Shown piece after piece: positions 29,296 to 42,200 of a stretch of 64,000 bases of DNA. The notes below the pieces were generated by a model, which did not search any database, was not told where the DNA came from, and saw only the letters and a list, made by a program, of their open reading frames with translations. Origin of the DNA: Streblospio benedicti. Taxonomy: Eukaryota > Annelida > Polychaeta > Spionida > Spionidae. The DNA lies in assembly GCA_019095985.1 (NCBI GenBank), contig CM032664.1, positions 19,689,665-19,753,664 on the forward strand. The letters are read 5' to 3'. Numbering within the stretch: position 1 is the first letter of the stretch; each line of letters starts with the position of its first letter. The position numbers and the translations under genes were made by a program.

Positions 29296-30838
29296 TCCAA
29301 GTGGTCAGTGCACGCCACAGCATGCGGTGATACAGCACAGGATTAGGAGCACTTCTGTAAATAGACCACCTATATCATTAGACAACGTATATCCACTGGC
29401 AGGTCGGGTTTTGAGGTTTAAGGGGGAAACGTGTCCATTTAATATGAAGGGTTCTCGCCCGTGATCGATAATGGACATGCCAAACCACATGAAGATTTGT
29501 CCAGTTTATCCATATTATGTGGTATGAAACCAATGCAAATTAGATATTTTAAAATTTTTGTGGTAAAAGGAGGGCGCGCGAAAGCCCACCCCCTGAATCT
29601 GCCTATGCTACATGTACCTGTCTTAATCTTTAGAAGAGACCACCACGAATCTCCATAACGTGATCACTTAGCTATATGGACCGTTGTGATAGGCATCCCT
29701 TTATTGCATACTATAACCTCTCTAAGAAGACGGCATTAAGTATGGCCACAAGTGGTCTAAATAGAAGGTGATCGCTGCATAGAAGCGCATGCGTCTCAAG
29801 AAGAAAGATCTTCATAAGGGTGGTCCTAATGCACGGCTCCATGCGGTTTTGGCAACTGAACAACATTTGTTCGCACAAGAGCCTCAATAAACCAAGTTAC
29901 CACGCGTATCCTTAACCTGCCATGTCTCCTCACAAAAGGTGTGTTTAACACCCAGCTTCCAAACAAGCTGTAATCCTCCCGACTCCCCTCAGAACACGTC
30001 CCTCCATTTGATCGGCTGCCATCCTCCATTGTCCCAATGTCGTTTGGCGTGATCCTTCCAAAGTGGGCGATTTCCAGTGGCTTGTGCTAAGTGTGTTTAG
30101 CCAACAGCGAGCAAACGCGTATTGGCATTTCTTATGTCTACAACATTATGGTTCTCACAAGTGTTTTAAATGACATGTCATAAACGTAGAGCCTCCCATT
30201 ATGATCATGTATATAATAAGAGGACCCAATCAATCTATAATATCATTATAAGCATGTATCGCTTCCACTAGCCTTTGTAAAGACGTCTCAAACCACTTTG
30301 AATAAATATAGACCACCTCTCTAATCGGACCAGTCGAGGCCAGTCACACTGAAGGAGTTCTTACTACAGGTTCTACTGTATTCTCATATTGGCATTTCTT
30401 ATGTCCCCAACATGGTTCGTACACGTGTTTTAACATGGCATGCACATCTATAGATACACCGGGATAAGGGGCGCTCCTGTTATATATCATATCCGGGAAC
30501 AGCCGACATATGTCATTTGTGACCGATCCCTGTGTGTTTGGGACCTGTGAAAGTAGGCAGGCTACAGTGGTCTATTCATCGAGCAACCATCGCATGCACA
30601 AGACCACGATTGTGTCGGCATCAATGTCAGACTCGGGATGATTCTTGTAGCAGAACCAATAAAGATAACAAACGACTGTAGCGAAAAATTGCAATACTTC
30701 ACGCAATAGTTGTGACCGCAAACACAGTTCAAAGTTCAAGCAAAACATTGCTAGGGAAGCCCATATGATAGTCATTTTTTTGCATGGGCATGCTACAATG
30801 AATCAATGCAGCCATTCATCAATCAATGCGAAATAAGC

Positions 30839-30995
30839 TACAGTAGAACCGGCAATGAAGACCATCTCAATAAAGAGACAACCCCATTTACATAACCGCA
30901 ATGAGCAGTAAATAATTTTATTGAACCTCCCAAGAGAGACCATCTTTTTATTGAGACCGCTTGCTGTCAATCCAAACGGTGGTCTTAATGCAGAG
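30839..30995. repeat. pogo-like MITE fragment
   Basis: Begins CAGTAGAACCGGCAATGAAG and contains ATTGAGACC and GGTGGTCTTA, the same word set as the 10662 element. The right end is eroded. Confidence 0.5.
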
Positions 30996-32140
30996 GCTAT
31001 ATTTTATGAGGGGTATAGAAATCATAACGTCTGTTTTCCTAATCAAATGGCAATATAATTATTGGTTATGGCACTATGCACAAAGTGTAACACAATGCTA
31101 TATATTGTGCGTACATCCCCCACCCCACCCACCCATGGTCTAGTTAGAGAGGTCTTCCTGAACCAACGGGTACACATGAAAACCTTCATTGTGCAGCGCA
31201 TTTTCATTTGCGACGTGGACACAATATCAGCACGCATGCGCACATGGAATCTCGGCGATGACAGACGAGAAATGAAGAAGACAACAACAGGTGAGGAGAA
31301 GCCCTGGATCCACGTCACGGATCCAGATAACTCGCTCGTTCACTGGAGCGGGGTAAAGGAGTGGATAGGTGATCATAGATGTGTGATCTAGACACCATCA
31401 TTAGGAGGTGGGGGTGGGGGGGGGGTGTCACCAATCCCCGCAAAAAGATAAAGATCCAGTTTTTTTTACCCACCCTGCCTTTTCCATGTCTTTTTTTTCT
31501 TCAAAAACTTGAATCTGCTAGTTTTACGACTACAATATTATATACAATGATTTCTAAAAGTGTCCCGCACCCCTATCCACCCACGCCAATTCAAAATATG
31601 ATTACTCACAACATACAATAGCCACATTTTAGACCCAGGAGTTCCAATTTATGATGTACGTGCACCTACTACTGTATACACTGGTATATATGATAGCAAC
31701 AACATAATTCATTATTGTTAGCAAGACTAACCAAACCCGCTACAACGTACAAAACTCCATCCACAAGAAACATAACCACAGAAAGTCAAAACTGACAAGT
31801 ATAGATTGCAAATGCGCGCATAAAATATATTTTCTTAAACTCTTAAATTGTTAGCACAATCATAGAGATGGCATCCTCCCTGTTTGTTCAGGCGATGTTA
31901 AAATAGTTGTAACTTCTTCTTTGTGTTGTTATAGCTGTGTTAGGATTCGCTTGACTTGCGTCAAGACAAAACCGGAACATGTGTACAAATTTCTGAGGGC
32001 TGCATTTCAAGCTTGTTTGCACACGGAGTAATTTTCCTGACATACTATCTGTGTCTCTCGTAGATCAGGGAAGGTACATTGACTCTTGGTCTTAAAAAGG
32101 ATGTCCGCGTGCGTATGTGTGTTTGTGACACGGGTTCACA

Positions 32141-32490
32141 CGTTTCAGCTGTTTTTGCTAACTGCTGCTTTTTAAGCTTGTTGCTGACTTCTGCATATCA
32201 GTAGAGCAGCATTGCAATCATTGCAATCAAGAATTATCCATTTTATATGTATGTTTCGGCTGTTTCACTTGCTTCAGCTACTTATGCTTTTTTGTACTGT
32301 GTTGTTGACTTGTGCTCATGATTGGTGCATTGTCAACAGAACTAAACATGTCCGGTAAATATATGGAAACACCAGTCTACCAAGGAGGAGTAATATCACT
32401 TAAGTGCTTCAGCTATTTCTGTTAAATTAACTCCTACATTTGGTATCTTGCTGATGACTTGTGCTCTTTTTGTAATGATACATGACAACA
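32141..32490. repeat. Three decayed repeat units
   Basis: Units near 32141, 32268 and 32407 each begin TTCAGCTRTTT-like sequence, pass a T-rich stretch and reach TTGCTGACTTCTGC or TTGTTGACTTGTGCTC. Period about 130 bases. Confidence 0.5.
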
Positions 32491-34500
32491 TCGGTGACTT
32501 ATCAAAAGAGTCACCTGCACTATGAACTGTAATGATCGAAAGTGGATATAGATGTCATCAAGAAGTTCATCGAGTAAAAAGATGTATCACAGGAGTTTAA
32601 AGTATCAAATGTCATGGGAGTAAGTTGATATTTTCTCGAGCTAGCCTTACTATCGAGTTATCATAGTTTCGAGATAAACGTATCTACTGCACGTCCGTCT
32701 AGTCGATGATTCCAGATGCAAAAACACCAGAAAATCCTCAAAATAAAATATCAAGTATACAAAAGGAAATATATATCAACACATATCGATGAATTCTACC
32801 ACATGTGTGCATGAGTGTTCAACAGTACCTTTAATGACGACGACGTCTCTATTGAGACCATATCAATCGGCGACACTAGAGGCCCTACACCGCTTGCAAC
32901 AATAACAATATACATGTAGTAGCTAACATGTAGTGAGGGAATCAACTTACACTGGTAAATCTTTTTCTTTTTTTTCTATCTTTTTTTAATATAAAATGGG
33001 GGTCTGCCTATGAATTATCTATTGTGTATCATTGCGTATCATTGCTTGAGAACTTCCACTGAACGCAATAATGTGATTGAAAAAAAAAATAAAAAGCTCG
33101 TCCACTCCACGCACATAATTTGCAATTTCAACAATTTTGAAATTTTCAGAAAGTTCAACAACTGTCATTATGGCGATGGGCAAACTTGGCCCAGGTGTCT
33201 TAACTGAAGAGTTCCACTGTATATACGTCAATGGGCGATAATTGGAGTAGAACGTGTTATTGGAGTGTTGAATAAACTGTCCTGTGTTTGTGTTCCATCC
33301 GCAGTGGCATGTGACGGCGAATCCAGAACAGACGCTGAGGGGAGAGGCAATTGTGGGAAATAATAAACTTTGCCTTGTTACTCCCTGTGAAACGTGATGG
33401 TTTCATTTGAATGTGTCATGGGCAAAATAAAGATGTCACATTTTGCTACTTGTTTACGTGACATTAAGTTATCTCTTTTATCTTTCAGTTGCAACCTTCA
33501 GTTGTTTAGAAACATCAAGACCGCAAGCCCTTTTAAATGACAGTGGGAGCTGAAATGCTATGAGGTTTAATAGAAACTCACTAGAACTAAATGTCCCATC
33601 CTAGTGAAATCGGCACAGTTGTTAATAGGAGGGTTGCAAAGTACACTGAAATAGTATTGTGAAAATTTTTCAATGCATTTTATCCCGAATTTTATCCAGA
33701 ATTTGGGATTCTCGACAAAGTGAAACATTACCTTCTCCTGTAACATCAGTTGTAACGTATAACTGTCCGGCGACCATAATGCAATCGGCTATTTGAAAAA
33801 ATGACTTCGGAAAACACTATTCTATGCTGAATTGATAACTCCGAGTAAAACTGATGGTTTCATTTATATTTTCATATAAAAACAGTCACACTTTGATATC
33901 TGCTGGTTTTTAAATGCTTACTATAAATCCGTGTTTCATCTACCATACCAGGTTGGGATATACATGGACATCCACGTTATAACAGTGGCTCACAAACTCA
34001 GAAGTGAAGATCGCACAGTTCTTCATTCCACATTAACCTGCGTTTTCATTTCTAGCCGGCTGTATGGACCCCTGTATAATTACAGCGAATTATAGAACAC
34101 ACATGATACATGTCGGTTGTACCATGCCACATCGGCATGATGCTCATGTACACTACCCCGATGCTCATTTATTTTGTTTGTTCTCTAGATGTTGGACCAT
34201 GTGATATCCAGGGCGCAGGTGGCACACGCCACACAGCACCCTTTTTGTATTTAGCATAAGAATATTGCATGTTTTAGGCATGCCCGCTATCGTGACTATC
34301 CATTGGGCATCCAAAATGGGTCTGATCTCTTAAGTGCGCCCCCATACCAACCCTCTCCCCCAAACCTGGATCCCTTTGTAGGGATATATTTATCAATTAA
34401 CGGAATTAAAGTAGTTGTAGTAATTTTGTGAATTTGCTCATAAAACAAGCCACTGTTCAAATATGCATATATTCATTGTTGTTCATATGTGATGATGTGG

Positions 34501-34522
34501 GATTCGTCCTGCAGGACGAATC
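34501..34522. repeat. 22-bp perfect palindrome
   Basis: The half-site GATTCGTCCTG is followed at once by its exact reverse complement, with no spacer. It sits seven bases from the LU-exon relic. Confidence 0.9.
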
Positions 34523-34529
34523 GGATTGG

Positions 34530-34619
34530 TTTGGCGTTCGTTTTGGTGGCAATTCTCGTTGAGATTGTGCAATTGGCAGACGGGACTAGCTCACAATCTT
34601 TGGTATGACCACAGGAGTA
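34530..34619 (-). pseudogene. Relic copy of the LU-start exon
   Basis: Ninety bases align without gaps to 37024-37113 inside exon 14, with about 65 matches by hand count (72%). The minus translation reads YSCGHTKDCELVPSANCTI against YSCGDPEHGAFVPSAQCTI in the gene. The first CxxC cysteine is replaced by Val and the later Cys of exon 14 are lost, but no stop interrupts these 30 codons. No flanking LU exons are seen, so this is probably a dead duplicate or a remnant of a neighbouring paralogue. Confidence 0.75.
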
Positions 34620-35268
34620 TACTAGTAGTATTCTCTAGCTTAGATTTTTAGTGTGTATCATATTATTTGTTTTTAATTCTCTTCAAACTTAGTGTATTTC
34701 CAGACAAGTCCTTTCTAATCTATTTCACAATTATTTTATGCGTGCTTCCTAAGCTCGAATGTGTATACAATTCTAACCCTATTCGTTCTCTTTAGTAATC
34801 ATGTTCCTGCCACTTTATGGACATTGCTGAACACTAGGTTTCATTGAAATATATCTAGTGGGACTGGCGGAACTGAAACTCACAACCCTTTAGTTAGGAG
34901 ACCAGAATGCTATCAAAAGTCTATGACATCGAAAGTCTTTTTTGGTGACCAACATGTATACCTTTTTTTCTTCATCAACACTGACGCAAAATGGCGCTGG
35001 CCCGTTATAACGATATTGGTATGGAAGGGCGATTTGATGATAATTAATCGCCACGTTAAAGAAATGTTTCTAAGCACACTTACTCATATAACAACCAATA
35101 GATCAACCACTAGAATGTCACCTTAGGTATATATTTCATGATGTATAGTGGTGAGTTTCCAGGAGTTTTGATGTGGAGTGAAACCCAGGACGAACCCTTA
35201 GTTCTTATCTGCTCCAGTAGTCTCGTCTGGGGTGCACTTGTTCTAATAAAACGGAAGTTGTGTGTGTG

Positions 35269-35300
<32 letters not shown>

Positions 35301-35968
35301 TGCGCGTGCGTGTGTGTGCGTGCGTGTGTGTGCTTGCGTGTGTGTGCGTTCGTGTGTGTGCGTGCGTTTCTGTGTGTGTTATGCTGTTCTGGAGTCAAGG
35401 AGAACAACAAGTGGAATTTGGTCAGTCTACTTTATTCACCTCATGTACAACTAACTATCTATAGCCTTCACGTCAAGTGCGTATTACTCAAGTAACAATA
35501 CTGTTGTATGACCAGCATACTGATTGATACTAAGTACACGAGCAGCAGAAGACAGCTGTTGTATTGTAATCAGTATAAAGTATCATGAGCTGGATTATGT
35601 GATACTAATGATGGCATACACCCCTGCACTGGCATCCCCAATATCACATCCTCTGCCATGACCATTTTTGTTTGCATCTACAGCAGCTAAATGAGCATAA
35701 CATGTTAAAACAAAATAAAGTAATCAAAATAAGTCTAGTTAGATATCAATACGATATCAGTCAAATATACAAACACAATGGGAGAAGATGGGACTTGAAC
35801 AGACGTTATTGGTGCCGATTTCAAAGTTACCAGAGTGATCCTATTAAATATGCAGCCAATAACATCGTTTCCAGATTATAACAAGCTCTAGTTTGCTAAA
35901 ATACTAATAGAATATCACAGATGAATAGTCTATCACATACAGAATGAACAGACATTATTGTTGCCAAA
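34620..35968. other. 3' flank of the cysteine-rich gene
   Basis: Apart from the TG/TGCG tract, nothing recognisable. No further LU exon relic was found here. Confidence 0.5.
35258..35380. repeat. (TG)n and (TGCG)n tract
   Basis: A pure TG run passes into TGCG and then mixed TGTGTGCG units. Alternating purine-pyrimidine sequence of this type favours Z-DNA. It opens spurious Cys-Val ORFs. Confidence 0.95.
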
Positions 35969-35974
35969 ATTTAA
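35969..35974 (-). terminator. Possible polyadenylation signal ATTAAA
   Basis: A minus-strand ATTAAA about 165 bases past the stop codon. No AATAAA is closer. It is a common variant signal but short enough to occur by chance. Confidence 0.25.
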
Positions 35975-36139
35975 TCACCAGTCATTGAATTCAAGAACAA
36001 TATGCAACCAATAATATCTCTTCACTGTCACTGCACACTACGTAAATAATTACAAAAAAATAAAATGAATTTCTACAACTAAGTTGAGACAACCAAATTT
36101 AGCGTTTATCCGAGACAAGTCATTGTTGAAATGTTTAGT

Positions 36140-36272
36140 TTAGAAAGCTGCCACTAGGGCGGCGGCAGCGAGCAGCAGCAGACTGGCAGCCATGTTGGGG
36201 GCGGAGTCAGGCACACCATCGAGTTCCGTAACAAAGGTGTTACACAGGTCGTCACTGCAGCAGCGGGAGCAA
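36140..36272 (-). CDS. Exon 16: LU end, GPI-type signal, stop
   Basis: Starts in phase 2 after acceptor gttacag. It encodes CSRCCSDDLCN, the diagnostic LU ending, then a short polar linker TFVTELDGVPDSAPN and a hydrophobic run LLLLAAAALVAAF before TAA. Small residues Asp-Ser-Ala about 20 residues from the end could be the GPI attachment site. The omega position is a guess. Confidence 0.87.
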
Positions 36273-39200
36273 CTGTAACATTGGACAGGCTCAGGTTAGA
36301 ATGGTAGCTAATTGCTTTGTGATGCTTCAAAATTGCCTTAAATTGCTCTATGTAGAGTATTAGTCACTGAATACCAATGTTTGTTTACATCTAGAGACTA
36401 CGTAAATCGGTGGTGGTGGTGGGGGGGGGGGGGTTCTAGATGTAACAAACATTGATATCAGTTACTGTGCTATGTACAACTCAAATTGTACTTTTAGGGT
36501 CAGATATCGTGTAGCTAGAAGTTGGAGCTGATTCTATCATCTGAAGTCACGTGTCATGATAGAAAGTTTTCTTGTTAATGTGGTACTTAAAATTTGTATT
36601 TATTACAGCTAACCAATAATTGTTCTGATATATCAACTGATGCTCTTTATATTGTATGCCCAACGATCACTAGATATAGTATACGCACATTATGAATCTT
36701 CACATTGCCAAATCTTGTCAGATCGGACATGTTTTGGCAAGTATCTGCTGCTACTTACAGCTGGGTGCCGTCAGGAAGGTCTCTGCAGCTCTCGCCTTCT
36801 CCACTGACACAGGTGGATGTTGGGGGGCGACAGCCGGCGTTCACTTGGCCGAGAGCGTTCCTTCCAGCCTGAATATGACCATCAAAATATTAGTAGGAAC
36901 CAAGTCTTTTGTATCATATTCATATAATTGCTTGAGAGTGATTGTTTGTTAGTAGTAGACTTGAGAGCATCATTTTTGTTAATGGTGACTTACATAGCAT
37001 GTTCCACTGAAGCATGGCGTCGGTGTGGCGTCCGTTTCGGTGGCGTTTGTAGTTGGGATGGTGCACTGGGCAGACGGGACGAATGCGCCGTGTTCAGGGT
37101 CGCCACAGGAGTAGCACATTTCTATCAGAATGCAAACATCATTTATAAACTCATTGCCATGTAAATTCCAATGACAACACACATGGATCTAATGGAGACT
37201 CGCGGGGCTGCTGTAACACTAGGGGAAAGAAATGTTGATTAAATTGTAATACAACTAACTGCTATTATGCCTTAACCACAAGTGAATTGAAAGTCTCTTA
37301 CTGGCACACTTCAAGTCCTCAGTCATTTGGAACCCATCGGCACAGTTGTCACACTCAGCGTCATTGTCATAGGCGGAACCGGAACCACAGTTCAGGAAAC
37401 TGGATGCTGCAACAGTTATCATGTAGAGGTCTGTTGGTGGTCAGTAATTAATGTATGAATTAACAGTGGCACATTGGGACATGTTTACAACCAACCAGTT
37501 GGTACACTTATGGCTTTTACATTACAAATATAGATATATCTATTCACTATCAAAAGGAAAATAAATGTTCTTTGGAATAGGCATTCAAACAGCATTGTAA
37601 ATTCAATGTACAATCAAAATGCACATTGTTAACACATACATCTTGTTTCAATGATAACTGTTTAAAACCTAAAATTTCTTAGTGCGGCTACTGTTAGAAA
37701 GCATCTTCAAACTGTTGCTTATTTTGTAGATAATTATCTAATCTAATGACACAACATGTTTTGTGGTACATTGAAGCCAAAGTTAAACCACTATTCCAGG
37801 ACCTTTTCTACATAGATACAAATAAGAGCCAAAACCTTCATAGCTTGTCTAAGGAGACCACCTGGGTACTGTCTCCAGAACCATACTGGAGTGGTTCTAC
37901 TCATGGATCTCAACATCATGGGAGGGTGGAGGAGGTATATAATAGTCTACTACTATGGTTTACAAACACTATATACTATACAGTATACAGTATATATGAC
38001 TAGTCATATATACTGTATATAGCTGGGTGGTATAGTGGTTGTAAACCATAGTAGTAGACCATTATATACCCCCTACCCGCTCCCATGATGCTGAGTCCCA
38101 TGGTTCTACTCTGCCTCCACTCACACACGCATGCGCGGTGCTGCTCCTCGTCCTGCAGCACGAAGCCCGCCGCGCACGCCGTGCAGCTCGCCGTGTCCGT
38201 GCTCGTCTCCACGTGGCTGCACCGGGCGCAGTTGTCGAAGGCGGCGATGGAACACGTGACACAGGCTTTGCGGTCCGCGGACAGGGCGTAGCCGTCCTTA
38301 CAGACCTGACACGAGGTGGCAGAGCAGGACTCGCAGTTCGAAGGACATTCTGCATGAGGAGGAGAAGACAGCAGGAGCTTTATGTAGAAAGTGCATCTGT
38401 ATTGGCAGCCAATTTATGCTAGGTTTTTGTTTGTTATTGTGTTGTTGTTTGTTGTTGTTTTGGTATTCATGAATTTTGTTTTTAACTAAAGAATTCTTTT
38501 TCAAGGCATTAGAACCTTGGGACATTGTCCCTTCAGTTTAAGTTTGTGGTTCAAGATTATGACTGTGTTTGTTTTGTCGGCTACGAAATCATGTGCAGGA
38601 TTCACAACTGAAGTAGTTGTTACATTAGGAATTAACATGCTTGAAATCAATGTGCAGGTCCAGTATCAGCCTCATTTCAGGCCTCTATTATAGCGATAGC
38701 TTGTTTACACATGGCTTTATATTGAATGCAATGTGTGATGTCGCACAATAACAATGCTGTGCCGCCGTGGACCGTGTCATACTCACGGACGCATGCGCTG
38801 TTGGCGTCCAGGGCGTATCCGGCCGCGCACTGGGAGCACACCATGGAGCCGTCCTGGAGGGAGCAGCCAGCGCAATTACGCGGGCATTCTGTAAAGAAAT
38901 ACATGATGAGAAATGCATCATCAGTGTATTAAACCAGCTCTAAGCGTGATTGCGGATCCACCCTGATATTTATATATCTTGCGTCCACTTTGTTGGTGGT
39001 TTCTCAGCTACCATCCTGATGGCCAATGAAGGGAATTGCCTCCAAGTGTCGCGGTTCATTTTTCTCATAAGTATTCATGTTTAGACTTCATATCATTCAT
39101 CAGTTTGATGATTCTTATAAGACATCATCTTCGGATTCTAAACCTCTCTGACAGAGAGCATAGGAATGAATTGAAGGAGCCGTCACCGGATTTACAGTTG

Positions 39201-42200
39201 GAGAAAGAGTTTGAGGAGCCAGAGGGAGTGGGCACTTACTGGCGCAGACGGCCTCGTTGAACGCGTGGTTGGCACTGCACGTGTCGCAGGTCAACATGTC
39301 CGTGGCTGGGTCGGCGGTGCAGGCTTTGCAGTTACTGGGACACGCTGAAAAATACAGCATAAACATGTCATCATACATTTTTTCTCTAATCGTAGTTCCT
39401 GTCTAAAACCAGCAGATGGCTACAAACAATTGCATTCTGGGAAAAAATAGAAAAACAGTATCAGTCGATCTTTATCATTTCCTTCTGCCACGGCGTAGCA
39501 TCACAGAGCTTTGGTTGATTGAGACTGCACCCTGCGGATAAAAATTGTTGTAACTATTTGAGACACCTTTGTACGATCGTACCTAAATATTTCATGTGAG
39601 ACAGCGAAAAAGCTTCATGCATGTGCAAAACAGCCACGTGCTTTGTTTGTTTGTCTATGTATTTCCCATGATTCTTAGTTATACATTTCTTTTCTAATCG
39701 TAGTTCCTGTCTAAAACCAGCAGCTATAGGTGGCTACAAACAATTGCATTCTGGGGAAAAAATAGACAAACAGTATCAGTCTTTATCATTCCTTTCTGAC
39801 ACGCCATAGTATCACAGAGCTTTGGTTGATTGAGACTGCACCACGTGCGGGTAAAAATTGTAGTAACTATTTTTAGACACCACTACGATTGTACATATAT
39901 ATTTCATTGAGACAGCGATTAGAAAACTGATGTATACGAAAACTGGTTTATGCATAAGATGCTGCGGATCATTTCCATGAAATGCAAAATAGTTATGATG
40001 CTTTTGGAAATATATGACGTTTCCCTTTCTTGCATGCCCATTAATTCGATTGTAATACGCTCTAGCGCTCAACTGCAGATGATTAGAGTAAAAAGATTTG
40101 TAAGGAAAAGAAGGAGAGAAGTGCAAGGTTGTTTTAAATCACTTGGGTAACGCCGTGGGGATATGTCTGACTAAGTCAACAAAACTATTGGTATAGTCTG
40201 CCGATTCCAATGCATGTATTTCCGTTGATTATCTGAATTTCTGTTAGGTCCACAAACATTAATGGTTTAACAGGCATGTGCACCGCTAGGCGTGTACACT
40301 TCGATAGCTTATATGGTACACAAGGCTTCAATGACAATGACTGAGGTGGACGTACCGTGGCACATGCCGTCCGCCTTCTGCCCGTAGCCGGCGTCACACA
40401 GGGAGCAGACGAGCGCGGCCAGCTCCGCGCTGTACTGGCAGGCGGCGCAGTGCTCGGGGCATTCTGCAACAATAACCTGCATGTTGATGTAGGGTAACGT
40501 GCGTAACCCGTTTTCGGCCCTCTCACAATCAGGCCCCACTGTCAACTCATTCAGTCAACTTCCATACGTTAAAGTTACACGTTTGTCCTATTATCGTGCG
40601 GTATATGTGGTATGCAGTATAGGACAGTTAAGTTGAAAAAATGTTATAATAGATATCTTATACTTGAAGGCAAATGTGATTTGCCATGGAGAGACTTGGG
40701 TGGACACTTCATATTAGCATATTATATAGTTTGAGGTATTGCTTAGTTATCACCCTGAATATCAAGGACTAAATAGCTATACGTTGCCAAAACTTGCTTT
40801 TGGGCTGTTTGAGCTGGTGTCCCACCAGCCGATTTGATATAGAGTGTTAGTTACTTGTTGCACGAGTAAAAATAGTTATTTTGTTTCATTCATATTTGCA
40901 TCCATTTGAAGGGCAATTGGGTCAGGCATACTCCTGATGACCAATAGTCTGACCTCCCAATGTCAGACGGTAGGTGGGTTGGACCTATGACACTGACATG
41001 TTATTAACACTAAGCTCCCCCGGCCTTCCGCCCAAGCAACACAAGGTAATAAATTCTAATAGAACCACTCATCGGACAATCACTTAGTATTTGAGTTTAA
41101 TGCAGCTGTATGCGGTCCCTGGTTCTGGTGTATGTTGAAGTAAGGAGCTCGTATTCATTTACCTGTGTTTCGAATACTTCCCATTATGTTAGAGCTTATA
41201 ATCAGATGCTGTATAATAAAGTAACTTTGGTAAAGAGGAGTCGTCTAAAAAGCGACCGGTACTTACTCTCACAGTCACCATCACCGTTGACGTTATAACC
41301 AGTAGCACCTCCACGGTCACAATTGTCATTTCCACATTTGGTCTTGGAGGTTGTGGCATCATAAGTACAACTACTGCACTTGGCGGGACACGCTGAAAAA
41401 CTTAGATACTGAGGTGAGTATGTAGGAATCAACCGCTAGGCAGCTATTTTTGTGAAACAAAGTACCAATAAAAATTATATAAATTTATTAGTTATCGCTG
41501 AAAATGAGCAACCTTATTCAGCACGCTGTTGAATAACGAGTTTTCTGGTACAAAGGCAGATGCAGGAGGCGATCATTTTGTCAGCACAAAAATGTAATTA
41601 TTTAATTTTCATGTGGTGTTTTTTTATGTTTTTTTTATTATTTGTTTTTTTTTCATCTCCTTGAGCCTTTGTGTGTATGAAATCTATGAAATCATGTAAG
41701 TGGAGCCCCCCCCCCCCGCCTTATCTTTTTCAGAAAATCTGGATTTGCCGGGTGGTAAGTGCGTTTCCACTGACCTTTGCACTCGCCACCATCATCTGGG
41801 ACGTAATTCGAGGCGCATGTTGTACAGCCACTTGAATCACATTCGACGCAATTGCTGGAGCATGCTGGAACATGCAGAAATGATGAAATTACCTTTTATG
41901 AAAAACGTTGCCTGCCTGGTTGTGAATAAAATGTTTGCCTCATGATCCAAACTGAATTCAAGTAAGATAATTACAATGTCTACAGTATTTATTAGTTAGT
42001 TCCAATAAGGTACTATTGTATACGTGTAGCCATATATTGAGTGCATTTAAAGTTATTGGAGTCCCTGATGAAATCTATGTAATTAAATATTCTTAATTGA
42101 ATCAGTCTCTGATTCAGTTTTGTCGTTTGTAGCTAACAGCAAAGTTCATAAACACTCTTGACTGGTTAACATAGGAAACATAATCAGTTTGCAATTTTCC

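Larger units (their letters stand above)
24686..34500. other. Intergenic with small repeats
   Basis: Holds pogo-like fragments (27565, 28340-28600, 30290, 30839), direct repeats at 28417 and 28597 (CTAGACACCAGA), GGATCTGCC fragments (27620, 29573, 31440-31520) and the decayed repeats at 32141. No gene is supported. Confidence 0.5.

Noticed and set aside
33612-33626. 14-base match to exon 13 (ATCGGCACAGTTGT)
   Set aside because: Too short, flanks do not align, and the order relative to the LU relic would be reversed.
35138-35495. Cys-Val repeat ORFs
   Set aside because: Produced by the TG/TGCG microsatellite in three frames.
38138-38422. Plus-strand ORFs over exon 12
   Set aside because: Antisense shadows of the GC-rich exon; the minus frame carries the cysteine pattern and splice sites.
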